Assembly: GCA_036734085.1 (NCBI GenBank)
Contig: DAIMZF010000062.1
Coordinates: forward strand, 1 to 17,694
DNA from: J038 sp036734085
GTDB lineage: Bacteria; Chloroflexota; Anaerolineae; Aggregatilineales; Phototrophicaceae
Length of the DNA stretch: 17,694 bases
Reading direction: 5' to 3'
Below the pieces are notes generated by a model. It saw only the letters and a list, made by a program, of their open reading frames with translations. It searched no databases and was not told the DNA's origin. How positions within the stretch are numbered: the first letter of the stretch is position 1; the number at the start of each line of letters is the position of its first letter. This document shows positions 6,811 to 15,400 of the stretch, in pieces. Position numbers and translations under genes: made by a program.

Positions 6811-9800
6811 TCACTGCACCTTATGATGTGCCTGCAAGCTCCGCACTTTTAGTGGCTTCTCCCGGAGTGCTTTAATCCCCTGTACGGATGCCATCGCCGC
6901 GCTCATGGTAGTGATAATGGGAATGCCCAGCAGATGTGACGTTCCCCGAATTAGTGCGCCGTCATCGTGCGCTTGCCCGCCTAAGGGCGTATTGATGATG
7001 AGGTTAATCTCTCCGGCCATCATCCTATCAATAACATGCGGAGAGCCTTCCGCAACCTTGTTAACATGCGTCACAGGCAGTCCAATCATCTCCAGCCAGC
7101 GTGCCGTGCCGACTGTCGCCACCAGGTTAAAGCCGATGTTGTGCAAATCACGCGCAATCTTAGCGACCGCGCCTTTGTCAAAGTCATTCACACTGATGAA
7201 CACCGTGCCGGATGTGGGTAAGGTCATATTGGCGGCAATCTGCGCCTTGATGAACGCATGACCGAAGTTCGCCGCATGGCCCATCACTTCCCCTGTAGAC
7301 CGCATCTCCGGGCCTAGCCTTGCATCCACACCAGGAAACTTGATGAACGGCAGAACCGCCTCTTTGACGAAGAAGCCATCAACACGCGGCTCGTGGGTAA
7401 AGCTCAGTTCCTCTAAAGTGCGGCCTGCGGCAATCTGCGCGGCGTAGCTGGCTAAAGGCCGCCCCACCGCTTTGCTGACAAACGGCACAGTACGGCTAGC
7501 ACGCGGATTAACTTCTAAAACATACACGACATCATCTTTAATGGCATATTGAATGTTGAACAATCCACGCACACCCAATGCCAGGCCGATGCGCTGTGTC
7601 TGCTCGCGGATAATCTCCACATGATAGGCGCTGATTTTATAGGGTGGCAATACACAGGCGGAATCACCGGAGTGAACACCCGCTTCTTCAATGTGTTGCA
7701 TAATACCGCCGATGACGACTTGCTCACCATCACACAGCGCGTCCACATCCACTTCAAACGCATCATCTAAAAATTTGTCAATCAACACCGGATGCCCTGC
7801 CCATTTCACATGACCATCCACCCATGCCGTAAGCTGATTCTCATCAAACACAATCGCCATACCCCGCCCGCCCAGCACGTAGCTAGGCCGTATCAATACC
7901 GGATAACCGATTTTCTGTGCGGCGGCGATGGCCTGTTCCCGGCTGGTAGCGGTAGAACCTGCCGGTTGGCTAATGTCAATCTGCTCCATCAGCGCGTTAA
8001 AACGTTCGCGGTCTTCGGCTAGATCGATGGTATCAACCGGTGTTCCCCAGATGGGCGCACCCGCCTTTTGCAATGCCGCCGCAATATTAAGTGGGGTTTG
8101 CCCACCAAACTGCACAAGCACGCCTGCTGGTTGTTCTTTGTCGATGATGTTCAGTACATCCTCTACGGTAAGCGGCTCAAAGTACAGTCTATCGGCAGTG
8201 TCATAATCCGTGCTGACTGTCTCCGGGTTGCAATTGACCATAATCGTTTCGTATCCAAGTTGCTTCAGCGCGAAGCAAGCATGAACACAGCAATAGTCAA
8301 ACTCGATTCCCTGCCCAATGCGGTTGGGGCCACCGCCCAGCACAATCACCTTTTTTGCTGTTGTTGGCTGTGTCTCGTCGTCGTCTTCGTATGTGGAATA
8401 GAGATAGGGTGTGAAGGCTTCAAACTCTGCCGCGCAGGTATCCACACGGTAATAGTTCGCCACCACACCGACGAACTTCCGGCGTGTTCGTACCTCAAAC
8501 TCATCGACATTCAGCAGTTGAGCGATGTAGGCATCCGCGAAGCCGTATCGCTTTAGCTTGATGAAGTCGTCATAGTCAAGCGATTCTAATGCGGATGCCC
8601 CCGCATGTGCCGCAACATCTAACACGGATTTATGAATTGTCATAATTTCCGCCATTTGTTGCACGAACCAGGGGTCAAAGCGTGTGTTTTCCACGACTTC
8701 TTCAACGGAAATGCCGTTATACAAATTCGCCGCCACCTGGAACAAACGCCGGGCTGTAGGAATTTTTAGCGCGTGGGGGGGCACGTCTTCTAAATCCGTA
8801 CCGAAGCCCATAATGCCAATATCTAATGAACGTATCGCCTTTTGGAGCGACTCCGGGAAGGTACGGCCTATCGCCATGACTTCACCGACTGCTTTCATCT
8901 GAGGGCCAAGCACCGGGTCGGCGGTGATGAACTTCTCAAAATCCCAACGCGGAATCTTCACCACCACATAATCCAGCGATGGCTCGAAGCTGGCCGGAGT
9001 CACACGGGTGATGTCATTGGCGATTTCATCCAACGTAAAGCCGACAGCTACCAATGCGGCGATTTTCGCAATCGGGAAGCCCGTCGCTTTGCTGGCTAAA
9101 GCCGAAGACCGCGACACACGCGGGTTCATCTCAATCACGTAAACTTCGCCATCATCCGGGTTGATGGCATATTGCACATTCGCACCACCCGTCGCCAGAC
9201 CAACCTTATCAAAAATCTTGCGCGCCATATCACGCAAACGCTGAAGTTCTTTATCGGTCAGGGTTTGTGCCGGCGCAACGGTAATGCTATCTCCGGTATG
9301 CACGCCCATAGGGTCAAGGTTTTCAATCGTGCAGACGACAACGAAGTTCCCGACGCCATCGCGCATAATCTCTAACTCGTATTCCTTCCAACCCAGCAAG
9401 CTGTAATCCACTAAAATCTGGTTCACAGGGCTTTGCTTAATGCCATTGCGTGCGATTTGGCGTAAGTCATCCGGTGTATAAGCGATTCCGCCGCCACTCC
9501 CGCCTAAGGTGAAGGAAGGCCGCACCAGGACAGGATACCCCATACGCTCTGCGGCTTGCATTGCCGCCTCTACGGAAGTCACCACTTCACTTTCCGGCGA
9601 TTTTAAGCCGATTTCAGTCATGGCATCTTTAAATTGCTGGCGGTCTTCGGCAAGTTGGATGCTGGACATGGAAGCGCCTATGAGTTCAACATCGTATTTT
9701 TCCAACGTGCCGCGCTCTTGCAAGGCAAGTGCAAGATTCAAGGCGGTTTGTCCTCCCACTGTTGGCAGAAGTGCATCCGGCTTTTCCTGTGCGATGATTT

Positions 9801-10026
9801 GCTCGCATATCTCCGGTGTTAAAGGTTCAACATAGGTTGCATCGGCAAATTCGGGGTCAGTCATGATGGTGGCCGGGTTGCTGTTGACCAGCACAATGCG
9901 ATAGCCCTGTGCACGGAGTGCTTTGCAGGCTTGCACACCGCTATAGTCAAATTCGCTGGCCTGACCAATCACAATTGGCCCGGAGCCGATGACCATAATC
10001 GTTTGGATGTCGGTTCTTTTTGGCAT
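6811..10026 (-). CDS. carB: Carbamoyl-phosphate synthase, large subunit
   Basis: This subunit makes carbamoyl phosphate from bicarbonate, ammonia (channelled from glutamine by the small subunit CarA) and two ATP, feeding pyrimidine and arginine synthesis. It has 1071 residues, essentially the standard bacterial length. Order of parts: first ATP-grasp half (about 1-400, starting IMVIGSGPIVIGQASEFDYS and containing PTVGGQTALNLALAL); oligomerisation region (about 400-555, after GRTFPESLQKAIRSLD); second ATP-grasp half (about 558-935, VIVLGGGPNRIGQGIEFDYC and VQFGGQTPLNIAAAL); and a C-terminal MGS-like allosteric domain (about 940-1071, GTVFISVNDFDKGAVAKIAR). Both halves look complete. The ATG at 10026 is preceded by a weak AGG about 7 nt upstream. 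The gene lies 97 nt downstream of a carbonic anhydrase gene on the same strand. carA is not in the window. Confidence 0.98.
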   Translation of the reverse strand: MPKRTDIQTIMVIGSGPIVIGQASEFDYSGVQACKALRAQGYRIVLVNSNPATIMTDPEFADATYVEPLTPEICEQIIAQEKPDALLPTVGGQTALNLALALQERGTLEKYDVELIGASMSSIQLAEDRQQFKDAMTEIGLKSPESEVVTSVEAAMQAAERMGYPVLVRPSFTLGGSGGGIAYTPDDLRQIARNGIKQSPVNQILVDYSLLGWKEYELEIMRDGVGNFVVVCTIENLDPMGVHTGDSITVAPAQTLTDKELQRLRDMARKIFDKVGLATGGANVQYAINPDDGEVYVIEMNPRVSRSSALASKATGFPIAKIAALVAVGFTLDEIANDITRVTPASFEPSLDYVVVKIPRWDFEKFITADPVLGPQMKAVGEVMAIGRTFPESLQKAIRSLDIGIMGFGTDLEDVPPHALKIPTARRLFQVAANLYNGISVEEVVENTRFDPWFVQQMAEIMTIHKSVLDVAAHAGASALESLDYDDFIKLKRYGFADAYIAQLLNVDEFEVRTRRKFVGVVANYYRVDTCAAEFEAFTPYLYSTYEDDDETQPTTAKKVIVLGGGPNRIGQGIEFDYCCVHACFALKQLGYETIMVNCNPETVSTDYDTADRLYFEPLTVEDVLNIIDKEQPAGVLVQFGGQTPLNIAAALQKAGAPIWGTPVDTIDLAEDRERFNALMEQIDISQPAGSTATSREQAIAAAQKIGYPVLIRPSYVLGGRGMAIVFDENQLTAWVDGHVKWAGHPVLIDKFLDDAFEVDVDALCDGEQVVIGGIMQHIEEAGVHSGDSACVLPPYKISAYHVEIIREQTQRIGLALGVRGLFNIQYAIKDDVVYVLEVNPRASRTVPFVSKAVGRPLASYAAQIAAGRTLEELSFTHEPRVDGFFVKEAVLPFIKFPGVDARLGPEMRSTGEVMGHAANFGHAFIKAQIAANMTLPTSGTVFISVNDFDKGAVAKIARDLHNIGFNLVATVGTARWLEMIGLPVTHVNKVAEGSPHVIDRMMAGEINLIINTPLGGQAHDDGALIRGTSHLLGIPIITTMSAAMASVQGIKALREKPLKVRSLQAHHKVQ

Positions 10027-10123
10027 GGTTAACCTATGGTTGTCTTAAAGTCTCTGTGAATAAAGATAGCAACATCGCGTAAAAATGATATACAAAAATG
10101 CCGTCAAAACTGCACGACATCCG

Positions 10124-10708
10124 TTATTCCGTCAGGATTATGACTTCACTGGACTCTAAATCATAGTAGGCGGGCACAATCTTCAACGTCCCGGCATGTA
10201 AAGCATCGCGCAGGATGCCGCTATGCTCTTGTAGTTGCTCTGTAACCATTTCCGCATTTTTGCAGATGGCGTTCTTCAGTAAGTTGCCGGATTCAGCCTG
10301 TGTTCTCACCTGCTCCACCGCAGGCTGAATCCGCCGCGCTAATTCCGCCATATGACCGGGCAATTCCTGCCCTTTTATCGTCGCGGCTACCGCACCACAT
10401 TGGGAATGCCCCACCACCATAATTAACGAGACATCCAAAACAGATACAGCAAATTCCAGACTTGCTAACACAACTTCATCCATCACATTGCCCGCCACCC
10501 GCACAACGAACAAATCCCCAAAGCCTTGATCAAATATCATCTCTGCTGGCACACGGGAATCCGAACAGCCTAAAATGGCGGCAAATGGGTTCTGGCGTTT
10601 TATCAACGTGCGGCGGTAGGCTACTTCCTGGTGGCGATGTGTAGGATTTGTCGCCACAAAACGTTTGTTCCCTGCGACGAGTTCTGCCAGGGCATCTTCT
10701 GCATTCAT
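10124..10708 (-). CDS. Beta-class carbonic anhydrase
   Basis: This is a zinc enzyme that interconverts CO2 and bicarbonate in the cytoplasm; no signal peptide is seen. The 194-residue length is normal for the compact bacterial beta class. The zinc ligands are visible as Cys48 in CSDSRVP (48-54) and His101/Cys104 in GHSQCGAV (100-107). Asp50 and Arg52 form the conserved catalytic dyad. The family block GDLFVVRVAGN (64-74) is also present. The start ATG at 10708 has GAGG 5 nt upstream, and a strong TATAAT box lies about 100 nt upstream. carB follows on the same strand after 97 nt, so the two may be co-transcribed. The product bicarbonate is a CarB substrate, which makes the pairing functionally sensible. 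No obvious terminator is seen in the gap. Confidence 0.96.
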   Translation of the reverse strand: MNAEDALAELVAGNKRFVATNPTHRHQEVAYRRTLIKRQNPFAAILGCSDSRVPAEMIFDQGFGDLFVVRVAGNVMDEVVLASLEFAVSVLDVSLIMVVGHSQCGAVAATIKGQELPGHMAELARRIQPAVEQVRTQAESGNLLKNAICKNAEMVTEQLQEHSGILRDALHAGTLKIVPAYYDLESSEVIILTE

Positions 10709-10805
10709 TTTGACCTCGAATATTTGATGAAATACAAGTCAACGCGGGGCGATGAATCGCCATCCCGCACGGCCTTCTTAATTATGTAAATGTCGATTAA
10801 AACCC

Positions 10806-10833
10806 ATTATACACACGCTTTATCGCGTTACAG
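10806..10833 (-). promoter_or_regulatory. Predicted promoter for the carbonic anhydrase-carB unit
   Basis: On the minus strand a perfect TATAAT occurs at 10811-10806. CTGTAA at 10833-10828, with a 16-bp spacer, is a weak -35 (3 of 6). It points toward the carbonic anhydrase start about 98 nt downstream. Confidence 0.5.
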
Positions 10834-10854
10834 GCGGCCACTTAAACCTTTATG

Positions 10855-10886
10855 GGGTCTTAATTCGTTCTTATGTAACAAGACCC
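10855..10886. promoter_or_regulatory. Inverted repeat in the divergent control region
   Basis: GGGTCTT (10855-10861) is the exact reverse complement of AAGACCC (10880-10886), with 18 bp between. It lies between the leftward carbonic anhydrase promoter and the rightward Tad-cluster promoter, so it could be an operator. A chance dyad is also possible. Confidence 0.3.
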
Positions 10887-10911
10887 TAACAACCCCCTAG
10901 ACAAAACCCTA
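10883..10911 (+). repeat. Three (A/C)CCCTA direct repeats at 11-12 bp spacing upstream of the Tad cluster
   Basis: ACCCTA at 10883-10888, CCCCTA at 10894-10899 and ACCCTA at 10906-10911 recur at intervals of 11 and 12 bp, close to one helical turn, and end just before a TTGACG element at 10920. This is the layout expected of a transcription factor that binds direct repeats on one DNA face. No specific regulator can be named. Confidence 0.35.
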
Positions 10912-10919
10912 TCAATTTC

Positions 10920-10962
10920 TTGACGGTTGCTTTAGGTTGCATCATACGGGCTATGGTATCAT
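10920..10962 (+). promoter_or_regulatory. Probable promoter region of the TadE-TadG-TadE cluster
   Basis: TTGACG at 10920-10925 matches the -35 consensus at 5 of 6, but at 17 bp only the weak CATACG (10943-10948) follows. Alternatively TGGTATCAT at 10954-10962 is an extended -10 element without a good -35. Either would start transcription shortly before the first gene. Confidence 0.35.
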
Positions 10963-11004
10963 TCTTTTTAAGGTACTTAATGTTCATGATTGAAGGTCAG
11001 CCTT

Positions 11005-12396
11005 ATGCAAAGACTCATCAGGCGTATCGTACAGGTTCTCGATGGTACACCACAAGCCTATGGCAAGGAAGTGACCAAAGGCCAAAGCATCGTGGAGATT
11101 ACGCTCGTACTCCCACTTTTGTTGATTCTCTTGTTCGGATTAGTTGAAGTTGGCTGGTTCGGACGTAACTATCTGCTCTTGCTGGAAGTTACCCGCGTGG
11201 GTGCGCGGCGTGGCGCTACTTTGCAAGAGGAATTCAGCCCATTACAGTGGGAAAACGTCGAGCGTGATTTGGGCTATTCACTCGCCCTTGCCCCTATCCC
11301 GGATGTTGACGCAAACTTCTGTAGCAGTGGCCCCAATTGCATCACAGATAATGCCGAACGAAATGCTATTATTACCGCACGCCGTGATGTAAGGACATGC
11401 TCTGCGATAGCATCAGGCGCCGCCTATGCGGGTTTTTACAACCTCATCCTGTGCCAAATGCTAGACTCCATCCGCCCGCTAGAAATCCGTGACAACGAAT
11501 TTGACGACATCGTTATATCGGTCTTCTCCGTGCTGATGATCAACAATAGCCCGCTTGACCAAGGTGGTTATATTGATTTGGCCGCTACGGATACTGTCCT
11601 GGATGATGAATTTGAGCGACTTGGCTTTATCCCGGTGGTTGTGGGGCGTTGGCCGACACAAGCCAACGAATGCAACGTCTGGCAAAACCCAGATAACGGT
11701 GACCTGTTTATGTACACACAGGGCGGCCCACAAAATCTGATTTACGAGCGTGACCCATTCGACTACTACGCCCAACCTGAGCAAGGTGATCGTAATTCAG
11801 TCAGTCTGGTGGAACTTACCGATAATGGCGTACCTACTGGTGAGCTTTACCCGATTGAATTAGGCGAAATAAACCCGGAATTCGCTAACGTAGCACTTAA
11901 TGATCCCCGTAGATGGCGAAGCATCGGGTTTGATGCCTACAACCAACCCGAACTACAACGCGGCTTTGTCTATCTCGGCCAACGTAAGGTTGACCCGCCC
12001 ACAACCCGCACCATAGCGGGGGCTGAGACTCAACTACGTTGTTGGGGTTCTGATAAAGACGTGTATTGGGTACAAGAGCAGTTGCTAGGTGGCGGCTTTG
12101 TGATGAGTGAGGCGGAAATTAACGCGGTGCGCGGGGCAAACCCGGGCTTCTGTGGTGATGGTAGTGACTTCTGTGACCAACGCGAATTTGTCCCGAACAC
12201 CGGCATTGTACTGGTCGAGATCTTCTGGAGACACCAATTGTTGTTCGACCTACCGGCCTTCTCACCCGTTTACCAGGCACTCGATGACAATCAGACAACC
12301 ATTCATGTTTGGTCGGCATTCTCGACGCCTTCCGTTATCCCGCGTGTCAGTTACACGTTTGAGGATGGCCGGGGCTTTATCGATCCGAATCCTTAA
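11005..12396 (+). CDS. TadE-like membrane-anchored pilus/surface protein
   Basis: The N-terminus carries a TadE-type pseudopilin signature. Basic residues precede KGQSIVEITLVLPLLLILLF (25-44), with G26-Q27 as a possible prepilin-peptidase site and the characteristic Glu at +5 (E31). A single transmembrane helix spans about 29-52 and leads into GWFGRNYLLLLEVTRVGARR. The remaining 400 or so residues are predicted extracytoplasmic, contain eight Cys and resemble nothing I recognise. At 463 residues it is two to three times longer than classical TadE. I chose ATG 11005 (GAAGG 8 nt upstream) over the in-frame TTG at 10990, which lacks a suitably spaced ribosome binding site. The next gene begins 14 nt after its stop, so the two are probably co-transcribed. 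The role is inferred to be a minor pilin or surface component; it is not demonstrated. Confidence 0.8.
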   Translation: MQRLIRRIVQVLDGTPQAYGKEVTKGQSIVEITLVLPLLLILLFGLVEVGWFGRNYLLLLEVTRVGARRGATLQEEFSPLQWENVERDLGYSLALAPIPDVDANFCSSGPNCITDNAERNAIITARRDVRTCSAIASGAAYAGFYNLILCQMLDSIRPLEIRDNEFDDIVISVFSVLMINNSPLDQGGYIDLAATDTVLDDEFERLGFIPVVVGRWPTQANECNVWQNPDNGDLFMYTQGGPQNLIYERDPFDYYAQPEQGDRNSVSLVELTDNGVPTGELYPIELGEINPEFANVALNDPRRWRSIGFDAYNQPELQRGFVYLGQRKVDPPTTRTIAGAETQLRCWGSDKDVYWVQEQLLGGGFVMSEAEINAVRGANPGFCGDGSDFCDQREFVPNTGIVLVEIFWRHQLLFDLPAFSPVYQALDDNQTTIHVWSAFSTPSVIPRVSYTFEDGRGFIDPNP

Positions 12397-12410
12397 AGAG
12401 GTCACTGTTC

Positions 12411-15400
12411 ATGAAACGTTTTTATAAACACCTCGTAAAACGTGGACAAGTCGGTCAGTCGATTGTGATTTTGGCACTCGGCATGATTGCGCTGTTGGGC
12501 TTTGTCGGCCTGACCGTTGATGTCTCGTTGCTGTTCATCCGCTACAATAACCTGCGCCGGGCGGTCGACAGTGCCGCAATCGCCGCCGCCGGGCAAGTAC
12601 GCCAGACTGGTGAAGGCGCGACAAGTGATGTTGTCACTCGTGCCAGCCTGGCCGCTCGCCAGTTCATTGAATTTCATGGGTTGAACCCGCGTGATGTGTG
12701 GGTGGAAATGTGTGAAAATCAACCGCGTGAAGACTTCGACCCTGCTACACCTGGCATCCAGCTAGAGCCACCAGCTATCACACAGGCACGAGAAGCCTAC
12801 GATGTCCAACGTAGTATTCTCGCGGCAACAATCAGCGACCCCGCAGACCCGAATTATAACGACGCGGCACTTGCCACCGTCCGGCGGGATGTACAGGTCA
12901 CACGTGCCGCTTACATTAGTGCAATGGATTCATTCGTTACTAACCGAAGCCTGGAACGTCCGCCAGAGTTAAGCGATTTACGCACGGACTATGAAACGGC
13001 GCTAGCAGGTTGGAATGATGCTAACCCCAATATCAATTGGAGTCCTCTGCATACTGCTGGCACGCCCTACGTAAACCTATTGCGTAGCACGACGCGCCTG
13101 GTGGGGGACGATAACATCGTCTGCTCGCCGGATGTGCGGAAGCTCGTCCGTGTGACAGCGCAGGTCGACTCCCCTACTGTGTTCCTGCGATTACTAAGCC
13201 CGCAATGGATAAACATTACGCTACAAGCCAGCGCCATCTCCGAAACAGCTGTGTTGGACGTGGTGATTGTGCTGGATGTATCAGAGTCCATGTTGTTCGA
13301 GACCAACTACGAAGACTGGGCGGGCGTTAACCTTGGACGCGCCTATGTGCCACCTTACCTGACCGTGCATGATGATAACCGCGACCTGCGTACTATCACC
13401 GGGCGATTGCTGGATGTCTCACAAGGGCGGGCAATTGTCCCCAGCATCGGCATCACAACGCAAGCAGGCACACCGGGATCAGTTATCCATCCCTTCATTG
13501 CAGACGCGCCTTCTTATCAAATTTTACCCACCGATGGCGGCAGACGCCCCAGCAATGCAGGTACGGTGTGGAGTGAATTCGAGATTATGTATCCTGGCGG
13601 CAACCCGACGCAGATAGGCCCATTATCGGCCTCGTGGCGCGACTGGTTCTGGATGGAATACATCTTCGGCCAATGGCAAATCTACATTAATGAACGCCTG
13701 CATTTTGGCGGCGTACCCGGTTCACTTCCTGCAATGGATGATCCGCGTGAGCAGTTCGAGCAATACGGACAACCCAATTTCAATGACGGACCAGGCCCTA
13801 GACCGAGCGCCCAATATCCGGTGACCTCGTTTATACCCAGTACCGTGCCGAATAACCGGGCAGAGCACCCACGCCCGGAGTGCCGTGTGCGCTTCTACCC
13901 CTACTCTATCCAACTCAACCTGACACAGGACTGGCCGCGCATTGAGCGCAATGGCACATCCTATAACATGGCCGACTACTACGCCAGCGAGCCAGGATCC
14001 GGGGTGAGTAACACGACATGGCCGAACTTCGACAATCGAACAGATCCTAATTTACCGCAACCGCGCTGGGGCGGCTTTGTGCCAACTTATAACTTCTACG
14101 GGTGCTGTAACGACCCCACGACGGGTATTTTCACAAGTGATGGCACAGCCACCTTCACGGATGTGAATACCAACAATATTATCCCGAATGGTGACTATGT
14201 TGTGCCGATTGTTACCTCAAATCCTGATGGCACGACGACCACAACCTTCCGTGCGCTGTTGCCCGGTGAACCCATCAATACAAACCCGGACTGGGATTTT
14301 TCCGACCTGGTGTGCCAACCGTTTAAGCAAGCCAAAGACGCGACACGTCAGTTCTTGCGCCGGATCGACTTCCTACGCGGTGACCGTGTTGCTTTTGTTA
14401 CGTTTGACCGTTCCGCGTTTTTGATTGACACGGATGTCAATGATACCGGCCAGGCCCACATGATTGAATCCTATGATTTGGCCGTGGACACCCTGAACCG
14501 TGCCATCGGGGTGCGTGCTGAACCCAACTTCTACCAATGGGATGGTGAACGGTGGACCGGCTTCGCGGCGGGCATTGACCCCACTACAGGCGAATCAATC
14601 CCGTTAGATTATGGCTTTCGTACACTCGAACCCAACGCGGATGTAGATGATAGTGACCCGTCTGCACTGACACCAGAAGAAGAAGCCTTTTTGCAGTCAG
14701 GCTCTGCCGCCGCAGTGAACTATCCGGTTATCTATAACTGCAATATCCAAAATTCACTGATGCAATATCCCTACAGCCTGTATGCCACCCGTAACGTTGG
14801 CAACCGTCAAGTGACGGGCATCAACGATGTGAGCGGCGGCACATGGCAATGGGGGCCGCCTGCCATGTTGGACAAAATCAACCCGGATTACAATTCGGCG
14901 GAATGGCGTAACATCATCAACACCAATGGCCTGCAAAACTTCAACTACGAGTCCGAAGATGACTGGGGGCTTATCCTGCAACGCAGTTACGAGCGCCATG
15001 GCCTGTGTCGTGGGGCGAACATCGGCGCGGCCTTGCGTGAAGCCGGTGGCGCGTTGAACGACCCGCGTACCAGCCGCCGCGAAGGTTCTGTGTGGATTAT
15101 CATTCTGCTGAGCGATGGCGCGGCAGGCGCGACCGACCCCATACGCCGCAATGGTGAAAAACTGCGCGCGATTGACCCTTACTATGAAATCGAGCGTTTT
15201 GACTTCGCCAATCGACTTGGCACACCGGAACGCATGTCTGGTGCAGAACCGCCAACTTCTACGTTGGACATCTTCGACGATAATGACACCAACCGCTACG
15301 GCGGCCCATCACAAGCGGAGTATGGCGTTTATGGCCTGTGCCCCTTTGGTGTGACAGAGTTTGACGGCAATTCACGCATCGGCAACCTTGTTCTGGGCGA

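Noticed and set aside
8068..8556. 162-codon plus-strand ORF
   Set aside because: It is antisense to well-conserved carB sequence and has no recognisable motif.
10990..11004. TTG start extending the first TadE-like protein by five residues
   Set aside because: The nearest upstream AAGG is about 16 nt away, whereas ATG 11005 has GAAGG at 8 nt. The extra residues add no motif.
10980..11147. A 55-codon ORF from ATG 10980 with AAGG 6 nt upstream
   Set aside because: It overlaps the TadE-like gene in another frame for nearly all its length, and its translation has no recognisable features, while the TadE frame has clear motifs.
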